Of a DNA stretch of 64,000 nt, positions 38,024 to 48,510 are shown one piece after another. The translations under genes and the position numbers were made by a program. Position 1 is the first letter of the stretch, and the number at the start of each line of letters is the position of its first letter. Below the pieces are notes generated by a model, which worked only from the letters and a program-made list of their open reading frames with translations, was not told the DNA's origin and did not search any database. Origin of the DNA: Pseudoscleropodium purum (lineage: Eukaryota; Streptophyta; Bryopsida; Hypnales; Brachytheciaceae); the NCBI GenBank assembly GCA_963969395.1, contig OZ017800.1:12804479-12868478 (forward strand), read 5' to 3'.

Positions 38024-38286
38024 ATTGCTAAGGTGGAGGAGCTTCCACCCTTAAACCAGGACGATAGTGAAGCGGCGGACTGGGTGATTGGACAACTTGA
38101 CGAGAGATCAGTGTTCATCGTAAACCCAAGTGTGACGGGAGAACATTCAGAAGACTTATACCACACAATGGAAGTGCTGTCGGATACTCCACTGCCTGAA
38201 AAGGGAATTTATGAAATGTTGCGTGATGAAAACGTCATCCGGGTGCAACAAATGGCTGCTCCAACCTTGGCAGCAAGAGCGGAGCT
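38024..38286 (+). other. possible 5' exon of the CACTA TnpA-side gene
   Basis: An open acidic stretch of about 85 residues (for example EELPPLNQDDSEAADWVIG) ends at GAGCT|GTAAGT, a strong plant splice donor. It is on the same strand as, and upstream of, the TnpA-like exons. I do not recognise a family. It could be an exon of that gene or an unrelated captured exon. Confidence 0.35.
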
Positions 38287-38900
38287 GTAAGTTTCCGACC
38301 CCTTCCCTTCAACAAAGCTCTTTCAATTTCTTTAAGCCAGTACGCATACAACCCTTGACGGCAGAGTTCTTGCTGCAAGCGTTGTAATTTGAGCTCCACG
38401 GATTTGCCATGTTGGTGGGCTTATATATGGAAGAATTCATAGTTTGGAGATGACTCCTAAGTATGAGCAAAAGTACCGTTGTCGTCTGAACCTGTCCCTT
38501 GCACGTTTTTCAAAGCTCAGAGGCGGCACATTCATATGGTTTTCCACACCCAATGCTGTGTTCCAATGATTCATTTGTCCACAAGTCATAAGTCTATTGT
38601 TCATGAGAACCTTCGGAGTTGGATTTTATGTCTCTAGACTTGTTGGTGACTCCGTTAGAGTCACATGAAAATCATTTGTGAGTCCTTAACTAGTCACATT
38701 CCAGAAACATTCTTGAAGAAGCCATATTCCCTACGTGGCTGCCACGTAGGAGGCGCTATGGTCGTCTTCTTCCCTTGAGAACTATATCCTGTGTTTTTGC
38801 AAAACCCCTGTCCAACCTTGCCTTCTCGCCCGGAGTGAGTGCGCGCCAGTGTTATGTGATTTGTCTTGTACTTTGTCAACGTCATTGCTAGTGTTTTCCT
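38287..38900. other. intron-like gap with TGACT-rich block
   Basis: No coding signal. Between 38585 and 38700 there are repeated AGTCA/TGACT/AGTCAC motifs like those in other gaps of the CACTA genes. Confidence 0.35.
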
Positions 38901-40241
38901 GTGAAGGCCGATTTTTCTGGATGTTGGGGCAAGGATAAAGCTAATGCCAAGGCCCAGGGTAGTAAACCACCTCCCATTTCTGAAAAGAGAGGCGACAAAG
39001 TTGTGCAGAGGAGTTTACAGCGGGCAAGCGTTCCAATTAGGAAAGCAGGAGAGGCAAAGGGAGGCAAGCGGAGCCCTCAGATGAGGTCTGCGAAAGACTC
39101 GTCATCGAAGGCGACAAAATATGATGGCGATGCCATCGCAACAGGTATGATGCACCTCGCCATTGCTTGTACACATGTTGAGCAGCAATCCGACAAGGAG
39201 AAAAAGTCTGCAGGTAAATGCACATCTCTTATCGTTCCTCTAGGATCGGTTTAGCAATTTTAGGGTTTTTGTATCATTGAGGGTTTAGTGTTTTAGGGTT
39301 CTTCCTCGGAAATTGAGGGATTTGTCTTCCTATGACGCTTGCATCTTTACTATTGGATTTAGGGTAGTGAATTTGTGAATCATTTTGATAAGTAACGGCT
39401 TCTTCGGTAGGATCAGAGGAAAAGCTTATGGACTCTTTTGAAGACGACCTTGAGCTGGAGGACGAAGAACCTCTGCTTGACAAGAGGACAAAGAGGAACA
39501 AGACAACGTTGGGCCAATGTGTGCTAGTGCACATTGCACCACCACCGCGTCCTCCTCTAGCAATTGAATCCAGCCAACCGAATCTCATGTGGGTGCCAGG
39601 GCACCACATGCCAGTCCAACCGCAATCCCAAACTGCATGGACCTCAGGACTACCAGTAGTAATTCCAAATGTATGGGCTGGACAGAATGCACTTGCCCTT
39701 ACAGAAGACATTGACAATCGCAATGCTCGAAGGAAACAAAAAGCTCATTTTGATTTGGTTAGTTGCCAATGTGCCCTTACGGGAGAAGCCAAACCGAGTG
39801 TTTGTATTACCAAGCGACAAAGTGGATACCACATGCGAAGGGAAAAATGCTTGGGATGAAGCTTTGCGCAACCTGGTCCCAAAATGTCTAGACGTAAGTG
39901 TGGTGAACTAGTCCAAGCATGAGCCACACACATTGCAAAAGCTCAGAGCCACCTTGGACAACGAATTCAAGTACTTGGGGAATCTGCTGAGTATGGTGGG
40001 ATTTAGGTTGGCCCTGTCGAGGTACCTAAAGGCAAAAAGATGTCACCTAAAGAATCGATATTTGAAGGGAATTGACACTCCTCCTCTTCATATCAACAAA
40101 CCGGAGTGGGACTGCCTGAAGGACTATTGGAACATGGACAAGCAGAAAGAAAAGGCAGAGAAGATGGCTATTGCAGGACAGAGTGTGAAGAATCTGTCGT
40201 CTATGGGGAGGAGAGGAAAATCCGGTTGCCCATCCTCAACG

Positions 40242-41508
40242 GTAAGTGTCCAATATCCTTGTTGAGTTCTGTTATTTAATTGTGAAATGCAAGTGTGTGT
40301 AGGTTTGAGGGTCCACGCAATGGTTTCTTTTCTTATACTTAGTGGACGAAGATGAAATACAACTTTGTGTAATGTTGACAAGGAAGAGGTCCCGAGACAA
40401 GCAATGGCATAATGGACGATGGCGAGGGGAGTCTTTCAAGTGCACGGCCAAGACTAGCTTGCATTGTGAGTTCCCCTTCCGGTTCAAAGGTAAATTGTTT
40501 TGTTTGCGTGTGTGAGGATTGGAACTGTTTGATAAGTGGATTTAGTTGTCCAGTCGGGTATGTGGTAGGAGACTTCCACCTATCTAGATGTGGCAAGCAG
40601 TCGCCAGTTTTTACTTGTCACGTCAGTGGATGCACTATGTTGCCAAATGCATGAGAGTTGGCATCATTGAATATCATTTGAAGCATGACGTGCCCTTGTG
40701 CTGTGTTAGCGGTCTAGGATGCAGTTGCATTGCTATACTTGTTTAGTCACGTTGCAGTCATACCAAAGTTGTCTTGAGTCATATTTAAGTCACACAATCA
40801 TTCAAGAATTGTTTAAGAGCCATGGTTATCTGAAGCACAAGACTTTCGAGCACATAGTTAAGGATTCATTTCCGTTCCCAAATTTTTCTTGGGTTTTTTC
40901 CTTCCAGTTCTTTTACAGCACAATGGATTTGTCCTTCCCCGTCTCTTTTAGGTATAGGGTGTAGAATGTACCTTGATCAGTGACATATGTAGTGGAAAAG
41001 AAACTAAGCTATAAGTAGCCAATTTTTGGATGTGTCTTCGTACCCCAAGACGCATATACTAATTTCCAATTTTTTTTGTTGTTAGTATTGTGGTACAAAT
41101 ACCATAATTTTCACTGAGCTTCAAAATATTGTAAGTATGTGCGTTCAACAGTGCCTCTTTGTGTTCCCTTTTTTTTCTCGATTTTGCCGTGCTGACTTTA
41201 CATCATAAAGTTACTTTGTCGATTGGTAATGCCCACCCCTAATGGTACACCAGTAGTTCTCATAGTTGAAGTCATTGGGAATGACCCTCCCTTGTTTGCA
41301 GTTGTGGCTTAGTCATTTCCTAGTCACTATGCAATATTAGTCATATTTTGCATCTTTAACCTAACTCAGGGTCTTGTGACCTCATTGTCATATACATGTC
41401 TATAAGTAGGCAGGAGGAACAAGTGACTGAAGTCGTTGGGAGGCCATGGAATTATGGAGGAAGGACATTGACGTGAAGCTCCAACAATTCGTAGCAACTT
41501 CAAGAACC
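40242..41508. other. mostly non-coding part of the TnpA-like gene
   Basis: No coding stretch that I can match to the paralogous gene. TGACT/AGTCA-rich blocks lie at about 40735-40805 and 41255-41350. It is probably intronic. Confidence 0.35.
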
Positions 41509-41819
41509 CAGGGTTGACACGACGACCGGACGTCCGAACGCGGACGTTGTGTCCGCAGCGTCCGCTGACATTCGCAGTTTCGGCGGATGAAGCGTCCGCT
41601 TGTCCGCCCGTCCGCCCGATTACAACCGTCCGATCGACACGCGGACTGATGTGGTCCGCACGATTCGGGCGTCCACCTCGGGCCGTCCACCCTGACCATC
41701 CACCCCGCCCGTTTGCTTTCCGACGGTGGGAGGGACGCTGCGTCCGCTAGCGTCCGTGCATTGGGACATCCGGGTTACGGACGCTTTTTTCGGGCGGACG
41801 TAGAGATTCGTCAACCCTA
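41509..41819. mobile_element. small non-autonomous hAT element C (311 bp)
   Basis: Ends CAGGGTTGAC and GTCAACCCTA, flanked by a perfect 8-bp direct repeat CAAGAACC (41501-41508 and 41820-41827). The interior is GGACG/CGTCC-rich. It is inverted relative to elements A and B. Its left ~90 bp closely match the end at 43335, which links it to the kinase-bearing element. Confidence 0.92.
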
Positions 41820-42639
41820 CAAGAACCACTTCTGAGGCCATAGGTGAATTGCGTTCAATGTTCTCCACCTTCATGAGGAATTCAGCACATGCGGATGAAC
41901 GGAGTCCCTCTGAAAATAGTGCACTGGGACAAAGAAGAGAGCCTTCTGCCAAACTACGAAAGAAATCGGGAAATCAGGTGACTACAGTGGCTGCTGACAT
42001 AACCTTGTCTGAGGATGAATTTCACTTGGACCCTCGTGAAGCCACACGGGGGTCTGACCTAAAGCCCAAGTAGTTGACCTTGAACGCATGCCCAAAGAGT
42101 GGAAGGTGGCTGAACGGGTTGTCAATGAGTTAGTGACTGAGGAAGTTTTGGTCTCTAAAACATAGATAGATCCGTAGCCAATGACGAAGGCAGTGTTGGA
42201 GTTCGTTGTAGAGGTTGACGTTCCATCTTTGCCTCCCCCGTTAGCTCCAGCGGCACTAGTAGTCTTGCACTCACAAACAACCACTGAAATTGCAGCCCAC
42301 TCTCCCAAAGGACGTAAAGAGATCTCAGCAGTTGAACAGCAAAAGGTGGTGGGTGAGGATCCTGTAGAGGGAGAGCGGGAGCCGGGTATGCTTGATAGTG
42401 GAGGACCTTCACTGGCACCTTCACCAGCAAACAATGCCGGCGTGGCAGGGGAAGCAGAGAAAGAGGACGGTGACATCAAAATTGGAACATGTTAGGCAGA
42501 GAAGAACACAATAAATGTGGAGGAGGTTATTGGGGAGAGGGCAAAGTTAGTGGAAGAAGCCGCAGGAGCCCCATCGCTGTCACAAAAAAGTCTAAGAAAC
42601 CACCAAAGTCGCCGTTGAAGGTATTTATCCCACCCGGCA

Positions 42640-43334
42640 TTTGTCCAGTAATGTTAAGTGAGGTGAGACCTTTTGGTACTTCTTGCTTCATACCTAAATT
42701 TAGAAATTGTGGTCACTCAAAATTAATTATTTTCAATGTACATGGTACATTGTTAGATTGTGGTATGTTATCTAAACAAAACCCAAACCCTACAATTCAA
42801 AGTACCATTCGAACTATGCTTTGGAGAGTAGTATTTTGACCATGGTTGAAGCCCTTCCTTTGTCGACACTTTAGCAATTATTGTATGGGCTTCTGGGGTA
42901 GCAGCAATAAGCTCCATATGGAGGATGTGTTGTCTACAGTCTTGGCTGATATGAAAGCTTTAAGGTCCGGAACCCCCTTATTTGCTTAGTCAAGTAAAGT
43001 TCTTGAAGGTGAGGACATCGAAGATGGCTATCCAACCGAGTGGGGTAAGCAATTAGAGGTAGTGTATGCAACATGGCCTCATTTTGGTGCTACTAATATA
43101 GTGATAGTAGACAGTAAACACAATAGGGTCTAGTGCAATCCAGAGGCTAATGTAATCATCAATACCCCATTCTATGTGAAGTGGATGTGCTCATTGGCAG
43201 ATGACAACGAATACCTGAAATGGTACTTGTGGCCATTGTTGGAGGCTTTACACTCAAGTACAGACGTTGCTGATTTTCGATCCGAATTTCCCGAAATTGT
43301 CAACGAATCCATGTCACAAATGCTGCATAGACGC
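42640..43334 (+). pseudogene. FCP1/NIF-type HAD phosphatase-like fragment inside the CACTA region
   Basis: Fragments in order match plant FCP1-like (NLI-interacting factor) phosphatase domains: LIIFNVHGTLLDCGML (the DxDGT/DLNG motif position), VDTLAIIVWASG followed after a frame change by NKLHMEDVLSTVLADMKAL, then GYPTEWGKQLEVVYATWPHF, TNIVIVDSKHNRV, CNPEANVIINTPFYV and YLKWYLWPLLEALHSS. In active members the first motif starts with a catalytic Asp; here it is Asn, and the next key position is His, so it is probably inactive. Stops at about 42988 and 43131 and a frame change near 42890 mark it as a pseudogene. It follows the TnpA-like gene directly on the same strand and is cut at 43335 by a hAT end, so it is probably a host gene fragment captured by the CACTA element. 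Confidence 0.6.
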
Positions 43335-43460
43335 CAGGGTTGACACAATGTCCGGACGCGGACGCTGTGTCCGCAGCGTCCGCTGACATTCGCGGTCCCG
43401 GCGAACGCAGCGTCCGCCGGGACCACCCCGTCCGCCCCGTCCACTTTGACGGCCCTATTT
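43335..43460. mobile_element. left end of a hAT element that probably carries the kinase gene
   Basis: It starts CAGGGTTGACA; the next ~90 bp closely match the left end of small element C (GGACGCGGACG, then TGTGTCCGCAGCGTCCGCTGACATTCGCGG). The matching right end with the 8-mer ATAGACGC next to it was not found in the window, so the element's right limit is open. The direction of the end means the element extends rightward, over the kinase gene. Confidence 0.75.
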
Positions 43461-43887
43461 CCCCCGACTGCCCTATCCAAACTGCCCCGCAGTCACTCCC
43501 TTAATCTTTAAACAATTTAAAAGATTATAAAGTTTGACCATGAGTCCATGATAGTCTTGAAACTATGAAAAAATTCCAATTCATTTTCAGAAGGCAAACT
43601 AAAAAAGTTTGTGACTTCAAATATATATATATACTATTTAAAAAATCAAAATCAACACAAATACAAACATAATCAATATGGGCAAAATGTATTCAATTTA
43701 ATGTAGAATACCATACATTGTGCACATTTGGCTAATTGCACATATAATTTTTTTCATTCCACCTCTATATTTCTAAACTAATTTTTAATGCCTATATAAC
43801 TTATTCAACTACTACTTCTGCACTACCAATCTAATATAAATGGCGGAAATGTTCATTTGGCATCGGCCAACGATATGTATTAAAAAA
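43461..43887. other. AT-rich spacer inside the hAT element
   Basis: No coding signal. It contains a short TA-dinucleotide run near 43622. It separates the hAT end from the 3' end of the kinase-like gene. Confidence 0.4.
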
Positions 43888-45549
43888 TCACGTAATCACA
43901 TGGGCCAAACTAGTATTTTCATCGTCAGTCTTCGAAGAAATGCGCTTCAAGTAAGCATAAAACACTTTTGCAAAGTCATGAAAGGGAAATTTTGTCGCAC
44001 TAGATGTGTTTCGTAGCACGTTGAAATACGCCTCTGACATGTTGTTTCCATTCATCCGCCGAGCAATTTTTGAATGGCATATTCTTCCGACTTACGTGAA
44101 TACATCGGAATGACTTCCACATGTGCACCTGCTTTATGCAAATATGCAATACGTGGATCCACCCACCATCTCCTCTGCAAAGTTTGTTTCATCTCATTTG
44201 CTGATGTAATTGTGTACAAAGACTTCATTGGTTGAGAAGCTAAGGTGGTCATGCCCCAATCGCAAACTCCAATGTACACACGTGACTCATCCTTTGGAAA
44301 ATGCAACAAAATGTTGTCCGGAGAAAGATCATTGTACAAATGTCCAGCAAGATGCACTGCATACATTATATGCATAAACGCCCATGTCAACTTCGTGCGC
44401 TTCTTCCGATATCGTCCTAAATGGTGAGCTTTTACAACCTCCTCTTTGGTTGGATTTGTATACATCAAATGAATTTGAATGTTGTCTGGAAAGTCCTTAT
44501 CCATATTCAACATTTGTCAAAGAGTTCCACCATTCCACCAATATGCATAACCTTCACACGTCGTTCCGTGCACCGCAGCAAACCGTATCACACCTGCGTG
44601 TGGAATTTGAACAGCCATTAATTCGTTTTGATGTTCTAGCTTTGCAAGATCGGGTCGAGTTTGGTGGTGAATGGATTTCTTTGCCGCAAACTCCCAATGA
44701 GGAAGTATTCTTGGACATCCTTCAATACAAACCTTTCGAATCGTTGCATATCTACCTCTCATCGTTCTATCATCAATAGCAATCACGCGTGTTGTATCTG
44801 GAAGTGCTATGAGGTGCCGTCTGGTCCTTTCTGCTTCAGCAACTCCATCATTGCTTTTCCACCAACCAATTGAACCAACTCGATTGTGCGTTTTGGCGAA
44901 TGGAGCACATCGCCCCCTAAATAAGTCCGCTTTCAGAATCATTTCTTCAAACTGGGCGTCATTGGATCGATATTCTTTGCCATATTTAACCAAAATGACT
45001 TTGGAATTCCACAAAGCGTCATGAACCTTGTTCTCCAAACATTTGGTGAAGTACGTTTTATGCATTTCGTCATGCCACTTCGCCACATTCAATGCATGCA
45101 ACAACATCTGTATCATGTCTACCTTGAATTTAGACACGCACTCCTCTTGATATCTGATGTATTTATTGTTTAAAGACAATGTTGTTTCCGATTCATAAAA
45201 TTGAACGATGCGCTCAATCATGAATTTTTTGCATTCCTCCGAAGGACTTTGGCGAGCTACCTCCAAGTTTGATGGTTGTCGCAGCCTAAAATTTTGATTT
45301 TCTTAGTATACACCAAAATAGGAACGGAAACTAGTCATTAGGGAACCGGATCCGATAAGGTGGACAAGGAAAACTCAAAATTAGCATGGAATGTGAAGTA
45401 GTGGGCCTCTTGGATCTAATCCGGTCAGGAGTAACTAACGACGGAAATGGAATGCAACACGGATTAGATCTAGGACCGAATTATGATGATGAACCGGATT
45501 ATGATGGTAAACCGGATTTATGATGACAAACCGGAAAGGGTCCAGGGAC

Positions 45550-45556
45550 TATAAAA
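45550..45556 (+). promoter_or_regulatory. TATA box upstream of the copy 3 ORF
   Basis: TATAAAA, 170 bp before the ORF start, in the block conserved in every complete copy. Confidence 0.65.
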
Positions 45557-45725
45557 GGAGGAGCTTTCACTGTTGCACCCCCTTTTAGAAACTCGACCTT
45601 GAGCGTGCGCGGTTGAGTTTTTGGCGTTTGTGCGTTTGTGTTCTGTTCGTTTTGATTCCGGTTGAGATCGGAGAGAAAACGTGAGGAACGGGACATGCGG
45701 CTAGGAGAGAGTGAGGTAGATGTGA

Positions 45726-47390
45726 GTGGGAATGCCTCCGCTACGTAGGTCGAGACAAGCGAGTCCCTCTGGAGGCGAGGTGAAGCTCCGGAAAGTCATT
45801 CCGGTTATTCCCTCCACAGAGCCGGAAAAGTCTGAACTCATGGATGATCTCAAATCCATGGGTTGCCTCGGGTTTGCCGAGAAACCTTGGGGTTTTAGGG
45901 AGGAGAGAATGGTCAAGGAGCTCCTCGGAAAGCTGTCCAACCAGTTTGACAACACCGTGAGAGGAACTCCCGTCAACTGGAATGAGGGAATGTGGAGAGC
46001 GGTTTATGGTTTCCGGGCAGGAGGTTTAGGGATGGCGAACCGGAAGGATGAGTTTGTCCGAGGGAAGTTCCAGGGAGCCGTCAACCCGAAGGACGGATAC
46101 GTGGTCGAGGATTGCTTGGATGACCGACACCGTCGGCTCCTGCAATTCCTGGTTCCGGTTCTTCACCCGGAAAAGCCGACCAGGGTGACGATCACCCTCG
46201 GCAACACCATTTTCGGTGCCCTCAGTGGTACCCGGAAAGTGGACTGGGCACGGATCATTTCCGATCTCGTGGCCCAGCTCGTTAGTAGGGTTGGGAAGAA
46301 AAGGGCCACTCCAGTGTGCCCTTACCTCTTCCACCTCTATCGGGAACACCAAGTCCTCACCGACACGGAAGAGAAGGTGTGGAAGACTCAGGAAGTCCTC
46401 CTGAAGTATGGGGAGTCGGAAACGGATGATGAGGCCGAATCCGATTCCGGGTCAGAACGGGAGTCGAGCGAGAAAGAGGAGGAGCCGATGCCGCCCATCA
46501 AGCAACAGAAGTTGACGCCTCCACACAAGCGCGGGACGCCTCCCGGTCAAGACAGACCGGCCCCGGAAGAGAAACCGGAAGCCGAGAAGACTGTTTCCGG
46601 GGGAGACCCGGAAATGCAAGATCCGTTCAACGGTCTGATCAACGTCCTCTGCAACATCAGGGCGGATTGGGAGGTCAAGCACAGGACGCTTGCGGCGATC
46701 GGCAAGTTGGTAGGTGCGCCACCGGACAGTAAGTTGGCGGAACAGGTGGCGGAGTGCATCACCAATCCGGAAGAGAGTCGGAAGCAGAAAGCAGAGATCC
46801 GTCGGTTGCAGGAGGAGGTGGATAACCTGAAGGCAACTCTCTTTGCCTATCGGGAAGACGTGACGGCCACCCGGGAGATGGCGGAGGAGACTCGGAAGAT
46901 AGCCGAGCAAATCAAGGCGGTCCTGGGAGAGACCGGAACGGTCGCCGCCAAAGCGAAGCTCTTCGACGAGAAGATCCACGAAGAGAAGAAACTATCCGGT
47001 TCCCGGATGGTCGGGATTCTCGCCGACTTTGCTGAACAGGTGGAGACGGCAATGGTGGAGGGGCGGAAGGCTGCGGACCGGATTGAGGAAAGCAACCGGA
47101 AGCTGACTGGAGCGACGTGCGACAAAGGGATTCATCTTTCGGATATCTCGCTACCGGATTTCTTTCCGGACGCGACTATTGCGAAGGATAGGAAGGATTG
47201 GACTCCTGAGTCCAAGAAGTCTGCACGGACTGGGACTCCGGGCACGAGACCGGATATCACCATCGACCTGGAGTCTCCACCCGGATCGAATCCTGCGGAG
47301 GGGGAACGGATCCGGAATTTGAGTGAAGTCTTCGAGGAGCTAGTCCCGAAGATCGGAAGCCCGACAATAGGATCTAGAGTTGTAGGGTAG
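45726..47390 (+). CDS. 554-residue protein of the 3.3-kb element, copy 3
   Basis: Full-length and intact, although it is the most diverged of the four complete copies (for example EHQ for ENQ after LFHLYR, PPIKQQK for PIKRQK). Preservation of exact length without stops, in spite of tens of substitutions, suggests that the protein was under selection while the family spread. Same order as in the other copies: basic start, helical domain, acidic run, basic stretch, coiled coil, Pro/Ser tail. Function unknown. Confidence 0.7.
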   Translation: MGMPPLRRSRQASPSGGEVKLRKVIPVIPSTEPEKSELMDDLKSMGCLGFAEKPWGFREERMVKELLGKLSNQFDNTVRGTPVNWNEGMWRAVYGFRAGGLGMANRKDEFVRGKFQGAVNPKDGYVVEDCLDDRHRRLLQFLVPVLHPEKPTRVTITLGNTIFGALSGTRKVDWARIISDLVAQLVSRVGKKRATPVCPYLFHLYREHQVLTDTEEKVWKTQEVLLKYGESETDDEAESDSGSERESSEKEEEPMPPIKQQKLTPPHKRGTPPGQDRPAPEEKPEAEKTVSGGDPEMQDPFNGLINVLCNIRADWEVKHRTLAAIGKLVGAPPDSKLAEQVAECITNPEESRKQKAEIRRLQEEVDNLKATLFAYREDVTATREMAEETRKIAEQIKAVLGETGTVAAKAKLFDEKIHEEKKLSGSRMVGILADFAEQVETAMVEGRKAADRIEESNRKLTGATCDKGIHLSDISLPDFFPDATIAKDRKDWTPESKKSARTGTPGTRPDITIDLESPPGSNPAEGERIRNLSEVFEELVPKIGSPTIGSRVVG

Positions 47391-47542
47391 ATAGGATTTT
47401 TGATTTCAGTTAGGAGTAGGAGCGGATCCGGATCCGGATCCGGCTCAATAGTATTAGGTTAGACCGGAAGTTAGATTAGGATGGTAGCGGAACCCCACGA
47501 GTTTTCCGCTCCTTTTTGTGCTTTTAGGGTTTTGACCCTTTG

Positions 47543-47550
47543 TATATAAA
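47543..47550 (+). promoter_or_regulatory. second TATA box in copy 3, downstream of the ORF
   Basis: TATATAAA lies about 150 bp after the ORF stop, in a conserved block (TTTGACCCTTTG just before it) that recurs in copies 1, 2 and 4 and, altered, in copy 5. If the unit is an LTR, this could be the promoter for the genomic RNA, which would place the ORF inside U3. Confidence 0.5.
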
Positions 47551-48431
47551 TCGGTTCCTGAGATGGGAACTGGGAGTTGTTCATTTTGCAAACTTCTTGT
47601 ACTTTTCTATTCTCTTCATTGTGTGTCTCTCTCCGACGCGACAGGATTGTATGATGTGGAGTTAGGATAGTACGAATTGGTTTGCGAGTGATTTCTCCCC
47701 TTGGTGTTTATTTTCCGATCCTAGGTGCATGTGACTAGGTATCTAAGAGTTGGGAGTGAACTTAGTTCCTCAGCACGTCTAGAGTTTGAGATTCCGGGTG
47801 AGAAAGCCGTTGTTAGGCTAGGCGGGTAGGGAGGGATTCCTTAGCTGTGCTAGAACTCCCAGGTGGGAAATCCGGTTGAGTGTCCGATCTCCTGTGAGGT
47901 CTCACCACCCGTATGGGTAACGGAAGAACTTTAGTTGATGTTGGAACGGACGGGTGCACTTGTAACCACTTGTCTTCGCACGGATCGGAAGTAGCATCAA
48001 GGTCATTGTAGTACGAGAGGGTCGAGTGTGGGGTCTTTGTGTGACCTACAACCCGGATTGCTATCTGGGTTGTTGTGAAGGACCAAACCGGATCCGGATT
48101 AGCTTAGGAGTTTAGAAAGTAGGACAGTGGGTCTTCAGCCACTATAAGTCACGGAAGGAGTGGTGGGCCTACCACTCTCAAATGTAAGCGGCGACCCCTC
48201 TGATGGTGAAACAAAGGCAAAACCAAACCGGATAGGATTACGGATACATGATGACCATCCGGACCGGATTGGTCAGGACGGATTTCTAGGACCGGAAGTT
48301 GTAAGATCCTGGGATTTGGGTAATTGTATGGACCGGATAGTAAGTAGGACCGGAAGAAGGAGTAATCCGGTCTGTAGTTATCCGGTGTGGTGGTATTTCT
48401 GGTTCTAGATCTAGGACCGGAAAGTAAGATT

Positions 48432-48510
48432 GGGATACTGACTGAGCTTAACTGCTTAATAGAGTTAGATACTTCACAGGATCTCGTGGGTTCGATCTTT
48501 AGAATCACTT
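48432..48510 (+). other. tRNA-like A-box/B-box segment near the 3' end of copy 3
   Basis: The segment holds GAGCTTAACTGCTTAATAGAG, which resembles a tRNA D-arm (A-box) region, and about 40 bases later GTGGGTTCGATC, which resembles a T-loop (B box). The order and spacing are tRNA-like but the T stem does not pair well. The same segment occurs in the other copies (for example 57067-57143). It may be a relic of a pol III promoter, or chance. Confidence 0.25.

Larger units (their letters stand above)
38901..42610 (+). pseudogene. CACTA TnpA-like / Transposase_24-type gene, decayed
   Basis: Exon-like blocks: 38901-39213 (ends CTGCAG|GTAAAT; has IATGMMHLAIACTHVEQQ), 39411-about 39900 (acidic start, then Pro-rich), about 39800-40241 and about 41830-42610. 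The block with NAWDEALRNLVPKCLDV, TLDNEFKYLGNLLSMVGFR and WDCLKDYWNMDKQKEKAEKM fits the plant Transposase_24 (Ptta/En/Spm) pattern, the DNA-binding partner of the TNP2 transposase in CACTA elements. A stop at about 39909 replaces a Trp seen in the paralogue at 58.7 kb, and there are frame changes near 39700 and 42580. A small hAT element (41509-41819) splits the part just before ELRSMFSTFM. The same gene exists on the opposite strand at 57.2-59.9 kb. Confidence 0.7.
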
